This document shows positions 55,601-62,983 of a stretch of DNA of 64,000 nucleotides, piece by piece (within the stretch, counting starts at the first letter, position 1; every line of letters starts with the position of its first letter). Source of the DNA: Halotia branconii CENA392. Lineage in GTDB: Bacteria > Cyanobacteriota > Cyanobacteriia > Cyanobacteriales > Nostocaceae. The notes under the pieces were generated by a model, which had not been told where the DNA came from, did not search any database, and was given only the letters and a program-made list of their open reading frames with translations. The stretch is from contig NZ_CP124543.1 in NCBI RefSeq assembly GCF_029953635.1, positions 2,893,455 to 2,957,454 of the forward strand, in the 5' to 3' direction. Both the position numbers and the translations under genes were made by a program.

Positions 55601-55646
55601 CACGATAACTGAGAAAGTTTTTAAGAATAAGTTGTACTGGGATCAT
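52620..55646 (-). CDS. sbcC: SbcC/Rad50-type exonuclease ATPase subunit
   Basis: The 1008-residue SMC-like protein has an N-terminal Walker A (ACICGSNGAGKSSLLEAMTWAVWG), two long Gln-rich coiled coils and a central zinc hook (ICPLCERPLDEHHW, near residue 495). The C-terminal part has the signature YSGGEAFRINFAIRLALAKLLA and Walker B (LQLLIIDEGFGTQDAEG). With SbcD it cleaves DNA hairpins and double-strand ends. The SbcD nuclease gene is not adjacent. Length is normal for the family. Confidence 0.93.
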   Translation of the reverse strand: MIPVQLILKNFLSYRDASLDFCGLHTACICGSNGAGKSSLLEAMTWAVWGESRAAAEDDVIHSGAKEVRVDFTFRSNQQKYRIIRTRMRGATGVLEFQIETPSGFRALTGKGVRATQDAILEHIKLDYDTFINSAYLRQGRADEFMLKRPSERKEILAELLKLNQYDDLEERAKESSRQFKARAEELGRCLESSKIQLQQREVTHTQRAELEAQLNQLQQVQAFDNIKLQSLQVVQHQRQTKVEQLSFVKQQYQNLSQDCDRLQQEHSAVKSQISGLEAILNQEAEIKNGYAQYQNLQSQEEAFATKFEEHTRATALRQQKQQQLTKQIHEIERQLQQVQGQLEALQQQEQEIQHTLSKSTEVEAALAQVAVARRRVAHLDELQMQVSPLLQQRQNLQSQIDRVHAGLIARLEQLQTTENQLQSSSRRQPQLQQAVMEVGMQIDQMEKDRVYLQRVQEKGQERRHFIERLQAQQREYEKLLGELDQKLQMLRNPDAICPLCERPLDEHHWNRVAEKTKTEYQDTEGQLWVFREQMAVSDREIQLLRQEYREISQKLAVYDSLREQRGQLAAQLQSTSDAEQQLQQLAAEKQHLERSLQVGDYAPDKQAQLQQLDQYLQQLNYNEQDHALARSEVERWRWAEIKQGQIKDATKRQTQIASRKPELQATIAQLKNRIQQEQIDSDCAREITELTRYIGEINYSLEQHNNLRQAVRQAQSWQLRYQQMLSAQQQYPQLQGRLQDLETSRNARLNERQQLATQIDHITQQLAETANPTEQIQALEQQLATRRRQLDEQIANLGRLEQLAHQLETLQIQYEQQQQQLQSCKRQYRIYQELTQAFGKNGIQALMIENVLPQLEAETNQLLSRLSANQLHVQFVTQKAGRSGTSKRKNAKLIDTLDILIADARGTRAYETYSGGEAFRINFAIRLALAKLLAQRAGAALQLLIIDEGFGTQDAEGCDRLIAAINAIACDFACILTVTHMPHLKEAFQARIEVNKTQQGSQLHLLI

Positions 55647-56127
55647 TGAGGCTATAGCGCCACGTCTACGTTTGATTAACTAAGCAGTACAGATGCACTC
55701 TTTGATAGTTTAGCTAGGTAAATATCAGTATTCTAGTCTTGAACACCGCAATTTTACGAAAATTAACAATATTTTGCTCTACTTTTTCACCTTAGGCAAA
55801 TTATTTTGCCAATCTTCAGAGAAAAATTTAAATCTTATGGATAAGCAAACTTAAATTTCAAATATACTCATACCAATTATCTATAAACTTGCATTTTCTT
55901 CCTTGGCGTTCTTGGCGCTCTTGGCGGTTCGTAATTAAAAAATTTAGTCCATCTTCATGAAAAACTGGTATCACAGCTTGTAGTAAATCTTTTCAGCATT
56001 AAAGTCCCGACTACAAACTTGTATTTGTTATGGCATCATTAAGAGTTTCAGGTTTCGATAAACCCAAGTCAAGAAATAACAGAAGTGTCAAAATGTTATA
56101 TATGAACTTTATTTGGAATCTCAACTT
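55647..56127. other. 481-bp spacer upstream of sbcC and DUF427
   Basis: The two flanking genes are divergent, so both promoters lie here. A 'ttggcgttcttggcgctcttggcgg' repeat occurs at about 55901-55928. The rest is AT-rich and I find no gene. Confidence 0.5.
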
Positions 56128-56412
56128 ATGCCGAAAGCTATTTGGAATGGAACTGTTTTAGCCGAGAGCGACAACACCGTAGTTGTAGAAGGCAATCATT
56201 ATTTTCCAGCTGATGCCATTAACAAGCAGTATTTCCAAGAAAGTAACACTCACAGTACTTGTCCTTGGAAAGGTGTCGCTAATTACTACAGTATCGAAGT
56301 TGACGGCCAAGTCAACAATGACGCTGCGTGGTACTATCCCACCGCCAAGGAAAAAGCTAAGAATATCGAAGGTTACATCGCCTTCTGGAAAGGTGTAAAA
56401 GTCGAGGTTTAA
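56128..56412 (+). CDS. DUF427 family protein
   Basis: The 94-residue protein has the DUF427 pattern: MPKAIWNGTVLAESDNTVVV, EGNHYFPADAINKQYF, HSTCPWKGVANYYSIEVDG and AAWYYPTAKEKAKNIEGYIAFWKGVKVE. The conserved TxCPWKG-xxYY segment is diagnostic. Function is unknown; such proteins are widespread and soluble. The ATG at 56128 gives the usual length; a TTG five codons upstream is in frame. Confidence 0.9.
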   Translation: MPKAIWNGTVLAESDNTVVVEGNHYFPADAINKQYFQESNTHSTCPWKGVANYYSIEVDGQVNNDAAWYYPTAKEKAKNIEGYIAFWKGVKVEV

Positions 56413-56482
56413 AACCTCTGTGTCCTCAGCGCCTCTGCGGTTTATTCTTTAACCACAGAGGCGCTGAGAACGCTGAGAAAAA
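56412..56482. repeat. Inverted copy pair of the 'cctcagcgcctctgcggtt' repeat
   Basis: AACCTCTGTGTCCTCAGCGC... and its complement ...CGCTGAGAACGCTGAGAAA lie head to head around TATTCTTT, able to form a long imperfect hairpin just behind the DUF427 stop. A single arm of the same repeat is at about 4400-4445. It may serve as a terminator between the convergent DUF427 and PTPS genes. Confidence 0.7.
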
Positions 56483-56508
56483 ACAAGAGATATTTAGCAC
56501 AAAAAGCA

Positions 56509-57381
56509 CTAAATCCGCGCTAAAACTGGTTTTTGTTGCCCTAAACTTGCGGTATCTGATTCTAAGTCTGTACAGTAAATTTCGCAGGAGTTATTCGGAC
56601 TTTCAATCAATTTTACTTTGTAAAGTGTAGCTCCCAATTCTTGGATAGGCGATCGCAGTAAATTACTAATGTAAAGTGCAATATTTTCAGCAGTGGGTAC
56701 AACTTCGGCAAAGTAAGGAATGTCTTTGTTTAAAAAGGTGTGATCGAACGGCTCCAATACATAATCTTCTATTGCTTGGTTCAAAGCACCCAAATCAACA
56801 ATCATGCCAGTGCGCGGATCAATTTCACCTTTGACACTAACTTCTAAATGGTAGTTGTGACCATGACCGTTAGGACGAGCGCACTTACCGTAAATCTCGT
56901 AATTCTCTTCGTTATTCAGCTGAGAATGAGCCAGCCGATGGGCGGCGCTAAAGTGAGTACTGACAGTAAGATAAGCTTCCATTCCATTTCCCATATAATC
57001 TGCCCAAAGTTCAGGATGTTCAAACAACTGCACGCGGACTAAAGGCAAGTGCGGTGCTAACCTTTGCCAAATAACCCGTGCAATATTTTCAGTAGTAGGC
57101 AGAGTTTGTTGAAATTCTACCCAAACATCATTGAGATAAGAAAAGTCTAATTGGCTTGTAACTTCGCGCTTGATTACTTGTTTGACATCGGACAAGTTCA
57201 ACACCATGCCATATTTATCTAATTCTCCGGCTATGGAGATAAATAAGACATAATTATGTCCGTGTCCAGGAAATTTGAAGCAAGCACCAAATTTTTCAAT
57301 ATTCTCAGCTTCACTCAGTTCTGGCAACCAATAACGATGACTTGCCGAAAACTGAGCGCGGCGATTTACAATGCATTGCAT
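56509..57381 (-). CDS. Tandem 6-pyruvoyl-tetrahydropterin synthase / QueD family protein
   Basis: The 290-residue protein holds two PTPS/QueD domains. Domain 1 (1-130): RAQFSASHRYWLPELS, FGACFKFPGHGHNYVLFIS, LPTTENIARVIWQRL. Domain 2 (137-280): STHFSAAHRLAHSQLN, GKCARPNGHGHNYHLEVSV, VPTAENIALYISNLL. Both have the zinc His pair in GHGHNY and the upstream Cys, so both may be competent. QueD makes 6-carboxy-tetrahydropterin in queuosine/deazaguanine synthesis, and related enzymes make pterins. The broken PCD gene at 62089 is the only other pterin-related gene here. Confidence 0.88.
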   Translation of the reverse strand: MQCIVNRRAQFSASHRYWLPELSEAENIEKFGACFKFPGHGHNYVLFISIAGELDKYGMVLNLSDVKQVIKREVTSQLDFSYLNDVWVEFQQTLPTTENIARVIWQRLAPHLPLVRVQLFEHPELWADYMGNGMEAYLTVSTHFSAAHRLAHSQLNNEENYEIYGKCARPNGHGHNYHLEVSVKGEIDPRTGMIVDLGALNQAIEDYVLEPFDHTFLNKDIPYFAEVVPTAENIALYISNLLRSPIQELGATLYKVKLIESPNNSCEIYCTDLESDTASLGQQKPVLARI

Positions 57382-57450
57382 GAGTACTCTGGAAACAAAA
57401 TTTAAATTTTCTTAATCTTTCACTGTTTCCAGCATAAACTAATTTGTTTG

Positions 57451-57570
57451 TCAGTGGTCAGCGATGCACTGAGTTTCGACATTTCGACAGGCTCAGTGCG
57501 GCGCTGCGCGGCAATCGAGCGAAGTCGAGATTCAACTGCCGCGTAGTCGAAGTGTGGTCAGTTGTCAGTT
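57451..57570. repeat. Dispersed GC-rich repeat with inverted parts
   Basis: The spacer between the DnaJ-type and PTPS genes contains 'gtcagtggtcagc', 'catttcgacaggctcagtgc', 'ggcgctgcgcgg' and 'gaagtcgagattcaactgcc' segments. These resemble the intergenic repeats found inside the PAS-EAL gene at 51110-51160 (ttcgactacgctcag). No gene is seen. Confidence 0.6.
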
Positions 57571-57579
57571 TACTTCTAA

Positions 57580-58281
57580 CTACTTAACAGATACTTGTGC
57601 TTCGCAATGCAATCTTGTGGCTATGCGAAATAGTTCTTGCCCTGTGTGCAAATAACGCTCATCATAATTCAAAGGGAAGTAACCCAACTCATCCAAGCCA
57701 TCACCTACTTGACTAAGGGTATAGTAAATGTGAGCTGCTGTTCTCGCCAGACTGGGGGGATTTGGTCGAGAACGAAAAGTTAGTTGGGCTTGTTTGAGTT
57801 CATCTCGACAAATCTGTAAATATTCCTGAAATTCATCTAATAATTCATCATCAAAGGGATCAGCTGCTAACTGCTCCATTTGTTCTTCTAGGGAATAAAT
57901 AATGCCACAAAGCAAGCGATTGACTGGTTGATAAACTATACGCAGCCATTCTTCAACTTGTTCATCTGCATCTTTTCCTGTCTGTCGTCTGGCTTTATAA
58001 CTTTGTTGAGCCGCAGCTGCGCGCTGCTGGCGATCGCTATTCAATTTTTGAGAATCATCTCGCAATTGCTGATCGTAACTAAGGCGGCTTTGATTATCCC
58101 CTAAAACCTCGTATGCAGCATTAATCTGGATAGTTTGCTCTTTATCTGATGTTTCTTGATTGCTGTCAGGATGAAACAACTTAACCAAGCGACGATAAGC
58201 TTGTTTAATCTCCGCTTGGCTGGCATGAGGACTAACTTTGAGAGTTTTGTAGTGGTTAGAATCTTGCTTATAATCTACCAT
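57580..58281 (-). CDS. DnaJ (J-domain) protein
   Basis: The 233-residue protein has an N-terminal J domain (HYKTLKVSPHASQAEIKQAYRRLVKLFHPDSNQETSD) with the HPD tripeptide, then a Gln/Arg-rich linker. The C-terminal helical region has no Zn finger or DnaJ C-terminal beta domain, so it is a type III J protein that recruits DnaK to an unknown client. It starts 14 bp after cysK ends, which suggests cotranscription. Confidence 0.88.
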   Translation of the reverse strand: MVDYKQDSNHYKTLKVSPHASQAEIKQAYRRLVKLFHPDSNQETSDKEQTIQINAAYEVLGDNQSRLSYDQQLRDDSQKLNSDRQQRAAAAQQSYKARRQTGKDADEQVEEWLRIVYQPVNRLLCGIIYSLEEQMEQLAADPFDDELLDEFQEYLQICRDELKQAQLTFRSRPNPPSLARTAAHIYYTLSQVGDGLDELGYFPLNYDERYLHTGQELFRIATRLHCEAQVSVK

Positions 58282-58295
58282 TCATCTAATTATCG

Positions 58296-59258
58296 TTAGC
58301 TGATGCTAGCGGCTACCTTTGTTTCTAAGTCTTGAAATAACGGTGTACTCAAATACCTTTCTCCAAAACTAGGCTGAATCATCACAATTAAGCGTCCCTC
58401 ATTTTCTGGACGTTGGGCAACGCGAATGGCAGCACATAAAGCTGCTCCGCTAGAAATGCCAGATAATAGCCCTTCTTCTCGTGCCAAACGCCGACCATAA
58501 GCGATCGCTTCTTCGTCAGTGACAACAATTACTTCATCAATTAATTTAACTTGTAACACTTGAGGAATAAACCCAGCACCAATTCCTTGAATTTTGTGTG
58601 GCCCTGGTCGTCCCCCAGATAACACTGGGCTATTGGCTGGTTCAACTGCGATCGCCCTAAAACTAGGCTTACGCGCTTTAATAACTTCCGCTACACCAGT
58701 GATCGTACCACCTGTACCGATCCCTGCCACAATCATGTCTACCTGTCCATCGGTATCTTCCCAAATTTCCTCTGCTGTAGTTTCCCGATGCACTTTTGTA
58801 TTCGCCGGATTACGAAACTGCTGCAACATATAAGAGTGTGGTGTACTGTCAACTATTTCCTGGGCCCGGCGAATTGCCCCACTCATGCCTTCAATTCCCG
58901 GTGTTAGCTCTAATTCAGCTCCATAAGCCCGCAACATAGCCCGGCGCTCCCCACTCATCGTTTCCGGCATAGTTAAAATCAACCTATAACCCTTCGCTGC
59001 TGCTGCCATTGCTAGGGCTATGCCTGTATTTCCAGAAGTTGGTTCTACCAATACCGTTTTCTGAGGAGTGATTAGCTCTTCTGCTTCGGCGGCATTAATC
59101 ATGCTTACCCCAATCCGATCTTTGACTGATGCGGACGGGTTCATACTTTCTAATTTCACAACAATTTGAGCCACACATCCTTCTTGTTGGGGTATGCGAT
59201 TTAACTGTACTAAAGGTGTATAACCAATAAGTTCTGTAACGTTACGAGCAATCCGCAT
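58296..59258 (-). CDS. cysK: Cysteine synthase
   Basis: The 320-residue PLP enzyme makes cysteine from O-acetylserine and sulfide. The N-terminal [13 protein letters not shown], the PLP lysine in [33 protein letters not shown] and the [12 protein letters not shown] phosphate cup are all present. [15 protein letters not shown] near the C-terminus closes the family pattern. The Rrf2-type regulator encoded immediately upstream suggests control by cysteine or sulfur status, as for CymR in Gram-positives. Confidence 0.95.
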   Translation of the reverse strand: MRIARNVTELIGYTPLVQLNRIPQQEGCVAQIVVKLESMNPSASVKDRIGVSMINAAEAEELITPQKTVLVEPTSGNTGIALAMAAAAKGYRLILTMPETMSGERRAMLRAYGAELELTPGIEGMSGAIRRAQEIVDSTPHSYMLQQFRNPANTKVHRETTAEEIWEDTDGQVDMIVAGIGTGGTITGVAEVIKARKPSFRAIAVEPANSPVLSGGRPGPHKIQGIGAGFIPQVLQVKLIDEVIVVTDEEAIAYGRRLAREEGLLSGISSGAALCAAIRVAQRPENEGRLIVMIQPSFGERYLSTPLFQDLETKVAASIS

Positions 59259-59317
59259 AATTATTCCTTTGTTATTAGAGTTATGAAGTCAATGATCAAA
59301 AACTTTTATACTATTGA

Positions 59318-59755
59318 CTAAATGTAATACATAATATCCAACTGCTGCCGAGAATCTCGCTTTTCACGCAATTCTTGAAGTGTATATTTTTGCAACACAG
59401 AGTTTGCTGCTTGACGTGCTTCTTGCCAGATGTCTTCTATGACAGAACTATCTAAACTTTTAGGATTAATTTTATCCTTACTAGCTTGCATATCTGAGCC
59501 TTCTAAACATTCTAAAACTTGTAATAGAGTAATCTTCCAAGGTTCTCGCGCTAATAAATAGCCACCTTTTGACCCACGTTGACTTTTAACTATACCTCCG
59601 CGCCTCAAGGTTGCTAAAAGCTGTTCTAAATAGCGGTCGGGTATGTCTTGTTGTGCGGCAATTTGGCGAATTTGCATTGGTTCACCGCTTTCATGATGAG
59701 TTGCCATCTCTAGTAAGGCCAGAATTGCGTATTCAGATTTGCACGATAGTTCCAC
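59318..59755 (-). CDS. Rrf2 family transcriptional regulator (CymR-like)
   Basis: The 145-residue protein begins with GTG 59755 (MELSCKSEYAILALLEMATH). The winged HTH includes IRQIAAQQDIPDRYLEQLLATLRRGGIVKSQRGSKGGYLLAR. The three Fe-S cysteines of IscR (near 92-104) are missing; only one Cys is there (LECLEG), so it is more like CymR, which acts with CysK. It lies 59 bp upstream of cysK on the same strand. No ATG exists in the frame at a sensible place. Confidence 0.88.
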   Translation of the reverse strand: MELSCKSEYAILALLEMATHHESGEPMQIRQIAAQQDIPDRYLEQLLATLRRGGIVKSQRGSKGGYLLAREPWKITLLQVLECLEGSDMQASKDKINPKSLDSSVIEDIWQEARQAANSVLQKYTLQELREKRDSRQQLDIMYYI

Positions 59756-59901
59756 AAGCAGCAGTTAAGGATGAAGAATAGAGGATGAAGGCTAGAGAAT
59801 TTAAGATGAATTGTCAAAGCTAGGAAATAAAAATTTTCTTTACTTCATCCTTTATTTAGTATACTCCGGTTCTCCACTGGTGTTTGCTGATTACCTATAC
59901 C

Positions 59902-59931
59902 AAAAACAAAAAACCCCGTCAAATGACGGGG
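59902..59931 (-). terminator. Rho-independent terminator of the porin gene
   Basis: CCCCGTC/GACGGGG forms a 7-bp GC stem around AAAT (59914-59931). On the minus strand it is followed by TTTTTTGTTTTTGG. It is 50 bp downstream of the porin stop codon. Confidence 0.9.
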
Positions 59932-59980
59932 AAAAATAGAGTTTCAAACTGTAAATAAATTTTCGATGCTCAAGAAATCT

Positions 59981-61729
59981 CTAGAAGGTAAAGGTTGTTC
60001 TAAGAGTACCGATAATAGCATCATCGTTGTCGCTATTTTGATTAGGAGATGTCAAATAAATCACACCAGGAGTGATGGAAACGTTATCAGACACGCGATA
60101 CTTGTAGAAGCCTTCAATTTGGTAAGGTACATCTCCACTGCCGGCAAAACCTGTTCTGTTTAGAGAATAAGGTACTGCACCAGCGAAAACACCTAACACG
60201 TTACCTCTTTTGCCAACATCAGCTAAGGCAACACCAGCACCGTAAGTCCAAGATTCAAAATCATCACCAGCACCGGAACCTATAACGTCAGTATAGGCTA
60301 CAAAGCCACTTACAGAAAGTTTTTCACTTGGTCTAAACGCCGCTGACAAACCATAGGAATTGCTAGAAGCTGAGTTTGGTAGAACGTTCGCTTGTTGAGT
60401 ACCTACCACACCAACTGGAGCGCCAGCACTGTTAGTTAGACCTAAGCCCGAATCGTATAAAGCACTACCTTCTCCATTGTATGCGTGAACATAAGTCGCA
60501 GCCAAACCTATGCGATCGCCAAGGCTAAAATTCAATTGACCTAAAGCAGCATAGTTACCATTGAATACACCTTCGCCAGCACCAGGACTATCGGCTTCAT
60601 TAGCCAAGTAACCTATAGTAGCTGAACTTGGTCTGAGGATACCGCCGCCTTGACCAAAAGGTATATTTAGCGCTATACCGGCACCACCACCAATCCGATA
60701 GATGGGGCTTTCAGCAGAAAAGGCAGACAAAGCGCCGTTACCGCCATCAGTTTTGTCGAAAAAGTAAGGGTTATTAACCGCAGCATAATGGCTGTGACGA
60801 CCACCAGCAGCAGCAAGGTAAACTTGAGCTGGGCCAATAGGAGCTTCGTAGGTCAGTCGGTCTATCTCAACGCTATTGTTGCCAGTACTACCGATTTGGA
60901 AAGTTTGAGTGCCTTCAGCACTGGGAAGAGTAACATCGTTGGTGTCTCTGATATCAAACGGTGTTGCATTACCAGCAGCCAAACGAGTGGTCAACAAGTC
61001 TCTACCAGTGAAGCTGGTTTGCAAGCCTAAACGTACTCTATCTTGGAAGACGGTGTTGTTAACGTCGCCAGTGTTGTCGCCAAAAACATCAGTGACAGCA
61101 AAAATTGCTTCACCAACTAGCTTGGTAGTGGTGGAGAACTGATTCGCTTCCAATTCAGCAGTACGAGCTTCTAAAGAATCTACCCGACCGCGTAGGGTTG
61201 CCAATTCTGCGGAAAATTCTTCTTGCAAACGCTGCAAGGTAGCCAAATCTTGCTTTGTCACCAAGTCAGCGGTAGCTGTGGCAATCAATTCATTAACCCG
61301 ATCCAAACAAGCATTTAAACCAGCGGCAAATTCATAACGAGTTAAAGCGCGATTACCGCGATAAGTACCATTTGGATACCCAGCAATACAACCGTAGCGT
61401 TCAACCAGGGACTGCAATGCTTGGAATGCCCAATCGGTCGGTTGGACATCGGAAAATTGTGATACCGATGTAACTTGAGACAAAGAAGTATTTTCTTTGC
61501 CTTCTTCGCTATAGCGATTAACTTGATCTATTACTTTGGCATCGTTAGCTGCTGGAGTTGCTTGAGCCAGAACTTCTGAACTTAAGCCAAATTCCGTTAC
61601 AGCTGGTGCTTCTGTTGTTGATACTTCTTTGGTGGTACTTGGAGCCGCAATTGCTGTTGCTGAAACTAACAATGTTGCTCCCAAAACTGCTGGGCTAACT
61701 ACCAGGGCTTTCCACAATAGATTAGACAT
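59981..61729 (-). CDS. SLH domain-containing OprB-type porin (iron uptake porin family)
   Basis: The 582-residue protein has a signal peptide (SPAVLGATLLVSATAIAAPS), then an SLH domain (QFSDVQPTDWAFQALQSLVERYGCIAGYPNGTYRGNRALTRYEFAAGLNACLDR, about 90-145). A short coiled coil (RLQEEFSAELATLRGRVDSLEARTAELEANQF) and a C-terminal OprB-type beta-barrel ending in IGTLRTTFTF follow. This layout is standard for cyanobacterial outer-membrane porins, some of which act in iron or ion permeation. ATG 61729 with AAAAGGAAAG upstream decides the start; a GTG at 61777 is in frame but less good. A strong terminator follows. Confidence 0.92.
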   Translation of the reverse strand: MSNLLWKALVVSPAVLGATLLVSATAIAAPSTTKEVSTTEAPAVTEFGLSSEVLAQATPAANDAKVIDQVNRYSEEGKENTSLSQVTSVSQFSDVQPTDWAFQALQSLVERYGCIAGYPNGTYRGNRALTRYEFAAGLNACLDRVNELIATATADLVTKQDLATLQRLQEEFSAELATLRGRVDSLEARTAELEANQFSTTTKLVGEAIFAVTDVFGDNTGDVNNTVFQDRVRLGLQTSFTGRDLLTTRLAAGNATPFDIRDTNDVTLPSAEGTQTFQIGSTGNNSVEIDRLTYEAPIGPAQVYLAAAGGRHSHYAAVNNPYFFDKTDGGNGALSAFSAESPIYRIGGGAGIALNIPFGQGGGILRPSSATIGYLANEADSPGAGEGVFNGNYAALGQLNFSLGDRIGLAATYVHAYNGEGSALYDSGLGLTNSAGAPVGVVGTQQANVLPNSASSNSYGLSAAFRPSEKLSVSGFVAYTDVIGSGAGDDFESWTYGAGVALADVGKRGNVLGVFAGAVPYSLNRTGFAGSGDVPYQIEGFYKYRVSDNVSITPGVIYLTSPNQNSDNDDAIIGTLRTTFTF

Positions 61730-62088
61730 CTTTCCTTTTCTCCTCACACCTTGTATAGATAATTGTTTTCGCTGCACCTATTTTCTCAAAAATGCGACAT
61801 CTGTAGGAAATCTATCGATGAGGTTCTAGTTGCCACTATTACAATTTTAGTTTTTGCGAAGCTAATAAATGATCAATTTAGTATTAAAAATCGATGTAAT
61901 TAACTTATGCAAAAACATAGCTTTATAGCATATCATTATAAGCTATTTGAAGTAGATGGCAACATCTTAGCGATCGCCTAATTAACTGTCACATAGAATC
62001 ACTGATCTGTTTTAGTTATGAGTATGGTTAAAGCTTTTTGAACTTCCCATCAATATAGATACTTAGAGCTGGTAAAACGAAATCGGGT
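61730..62088. promoter_or_regulatory. Upstream region of the porin gene
   Basis: The 359-bp AT-rich stretch should contain the porin promoter and the 3' flank of the PCD pseudogene. Palindrome-like CATAGCTTTATAGCATATCATTATAAGCTAT pieces occur at 61916-61950 (imperfect AGCTTTATA/TATAAGCT). No gene is seen. Confidence 0.45.
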
Positions 62089-62371
62089 TTAGTTGATTTG
62101 AGAAATTACCGCTGCCATATCAAAATCACTTTGTGTCAACCCACCTGCATCATGGCTTGTAAGTAAAATCTTCACTTTGTTATAAGAAATCTCTATAATT
62201 TGGGTGATGTCCCACCGACTCAGCAGGTTCGACTAGGAGATTAATAAATCCAGTTGCTGCAATAAAATCTTTAAATTTGCCAGTGGTCTGTAACTTAGAT
62301 TCTTTACCTGTCCAACCTGACAGACCATTTACCTGTGCTTGGATTTCTGCATCCCTTAATAGTTGTGCCAT
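62089..62371 (-). pseudogene. Pterin-4-alpha-carbinolamine dehydratase, frameshifted
   Basis: From ATG 62371 the frame gives MAQLLRDAEIQAQVNGLSGW ... FKDFIAATGFINLLVEPAES, then VGHHPNYRDFL and stop at 62180. The next frame continues directly as IEISYNKVKILLTSHDAGG, LTQSDFDMAAVISQIN and stop at 62089, the C-terminal half of PCD/DCoH. An extra T in CCAAATTATAGAG explains the break: without it the protein would read GHHPNIEISYNK at the normal 93-residue length. The family's catalytic His pair is at the frameshift (GHHP). Either a recent decay or a sequencing error. Confidence 0.85.
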
Positions 62372-62732
62372 ATCAAAAAAACCTTATTTAGCTGCGTATG
62401 GCATTTTTATAGATATTGACCAAGGTTATTTCCTACTGGCTCACTTATGAGAACTTATGAGGATAATAACAATGGTTTATCTTTTTGAATATGCAAAGTA
62501 CAATTTCTTGTGAAAAAGACTTAAAGAGTAATACTCAGTTAATTGTCAACAATTAGCAATTTATTAATCAAAACTTACCCTTAAAAACTATCCGCTTTGA
62601 TTTTGCTCGGTTGAACACAATCAAAGCGGTCTAGCGGGTCTTCAGATTGCAACCAGACTGCCGGAAGGAACTTCTAGCTTAGCCTAGCTAATTGAGCTAA
62701 CTTAGTATCTCAAGGACAACTAAGACTAACTT
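62372..62732. other. Trailer of a small transcription unit and 5' flank of the PCD pseudogene
   Basis: The right part (62630-62732) is the likely 3' region of the unit that includes the micro-ORF at 62733-62804, ending at the terminator 62583-62629. Left of the terminator lies about 210 bp of AT-rich DNA that should hold the PCD gene promoter. No other gene is seen. Confidence 0.5.
62583..62629 (-). terminator. Rho-independent terminator of the micro-ORF transcript
   Basis: CCGCTTTGATT (62592-62602) and AATCAAAGCGG (62619-62629) form a perfect 11-bp stem with a 16-base loop. On the minus strand the stem is followed by ATAGTTTTTAAG. No annotated gene other than the 23-codon ORF lies upstream within 300 bp. 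Confidence 0.8.
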
Positions 62733-62804
62733 TTAAAGAACAGCCCCGGCGCGCAGCCGGCTAACTGCAACCTGATGACCCACGCATTTACTACTTTCAA
62801 TCAT
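62733..62804 (-). CDS. 23-residue micro-ORF behind a near-perfect Shine-Dalgarno
   Basis: ATG 62804 follows AAGGAGGTGATGCCC, in which AAGGAGGTGAT is complementary over 11 bases to the end of cyanobacterial 16S rRNA (ATCACCTCCTT), with 8 bases between AGGAGG and the ATG. The frame encodes MIESSKCVGHQVAVSRLRAG then AVL and TAA. Upstream on the same strand are a TATATT -10-like element (about 62883-62890) and a CAGAGC/GCTCTG hairpin. Downstream are a GGC-rich stem at the 3' end of the ORF and a terminator at 62583-62629. The layout is that of a leader peptide or small-protein transcript. I recognise no family. Confidence 0.55.
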   Translation of the reverse strand: MIESSKCVGHQVAVSRLRAGAVL

Positions 62805-62922
62805 GGGCATCACCTCCTTGTTGCCTAAGTGGTCTTAGTTTCAAAAGGCAGAGCATGTCGCTCTGGGTTATTCACCTTGAAACAATATAACACAATTTAT
62901 TTGCTATTAGCTAAAAATAGAA

Positions 62923-62948
62923 AATCCTCCGCTAATTAGCGGAGGATT
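62923..62948 (-). terminator. Rho-independent terminator of psbD
   Basis: AATCCTCCGCTAA and TTAGCGGAGGATT make a perfect 26-base palindrome, with TTTTCTATTTTT next on the minus strand, 36 bp after the psbD stop. It separates psbD from the micro-ORF unit. Confidence 0.9.
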
Positions 62949-62983
62949 ATTAAAGACTGATGAATCTTAATTCATCATCATGC

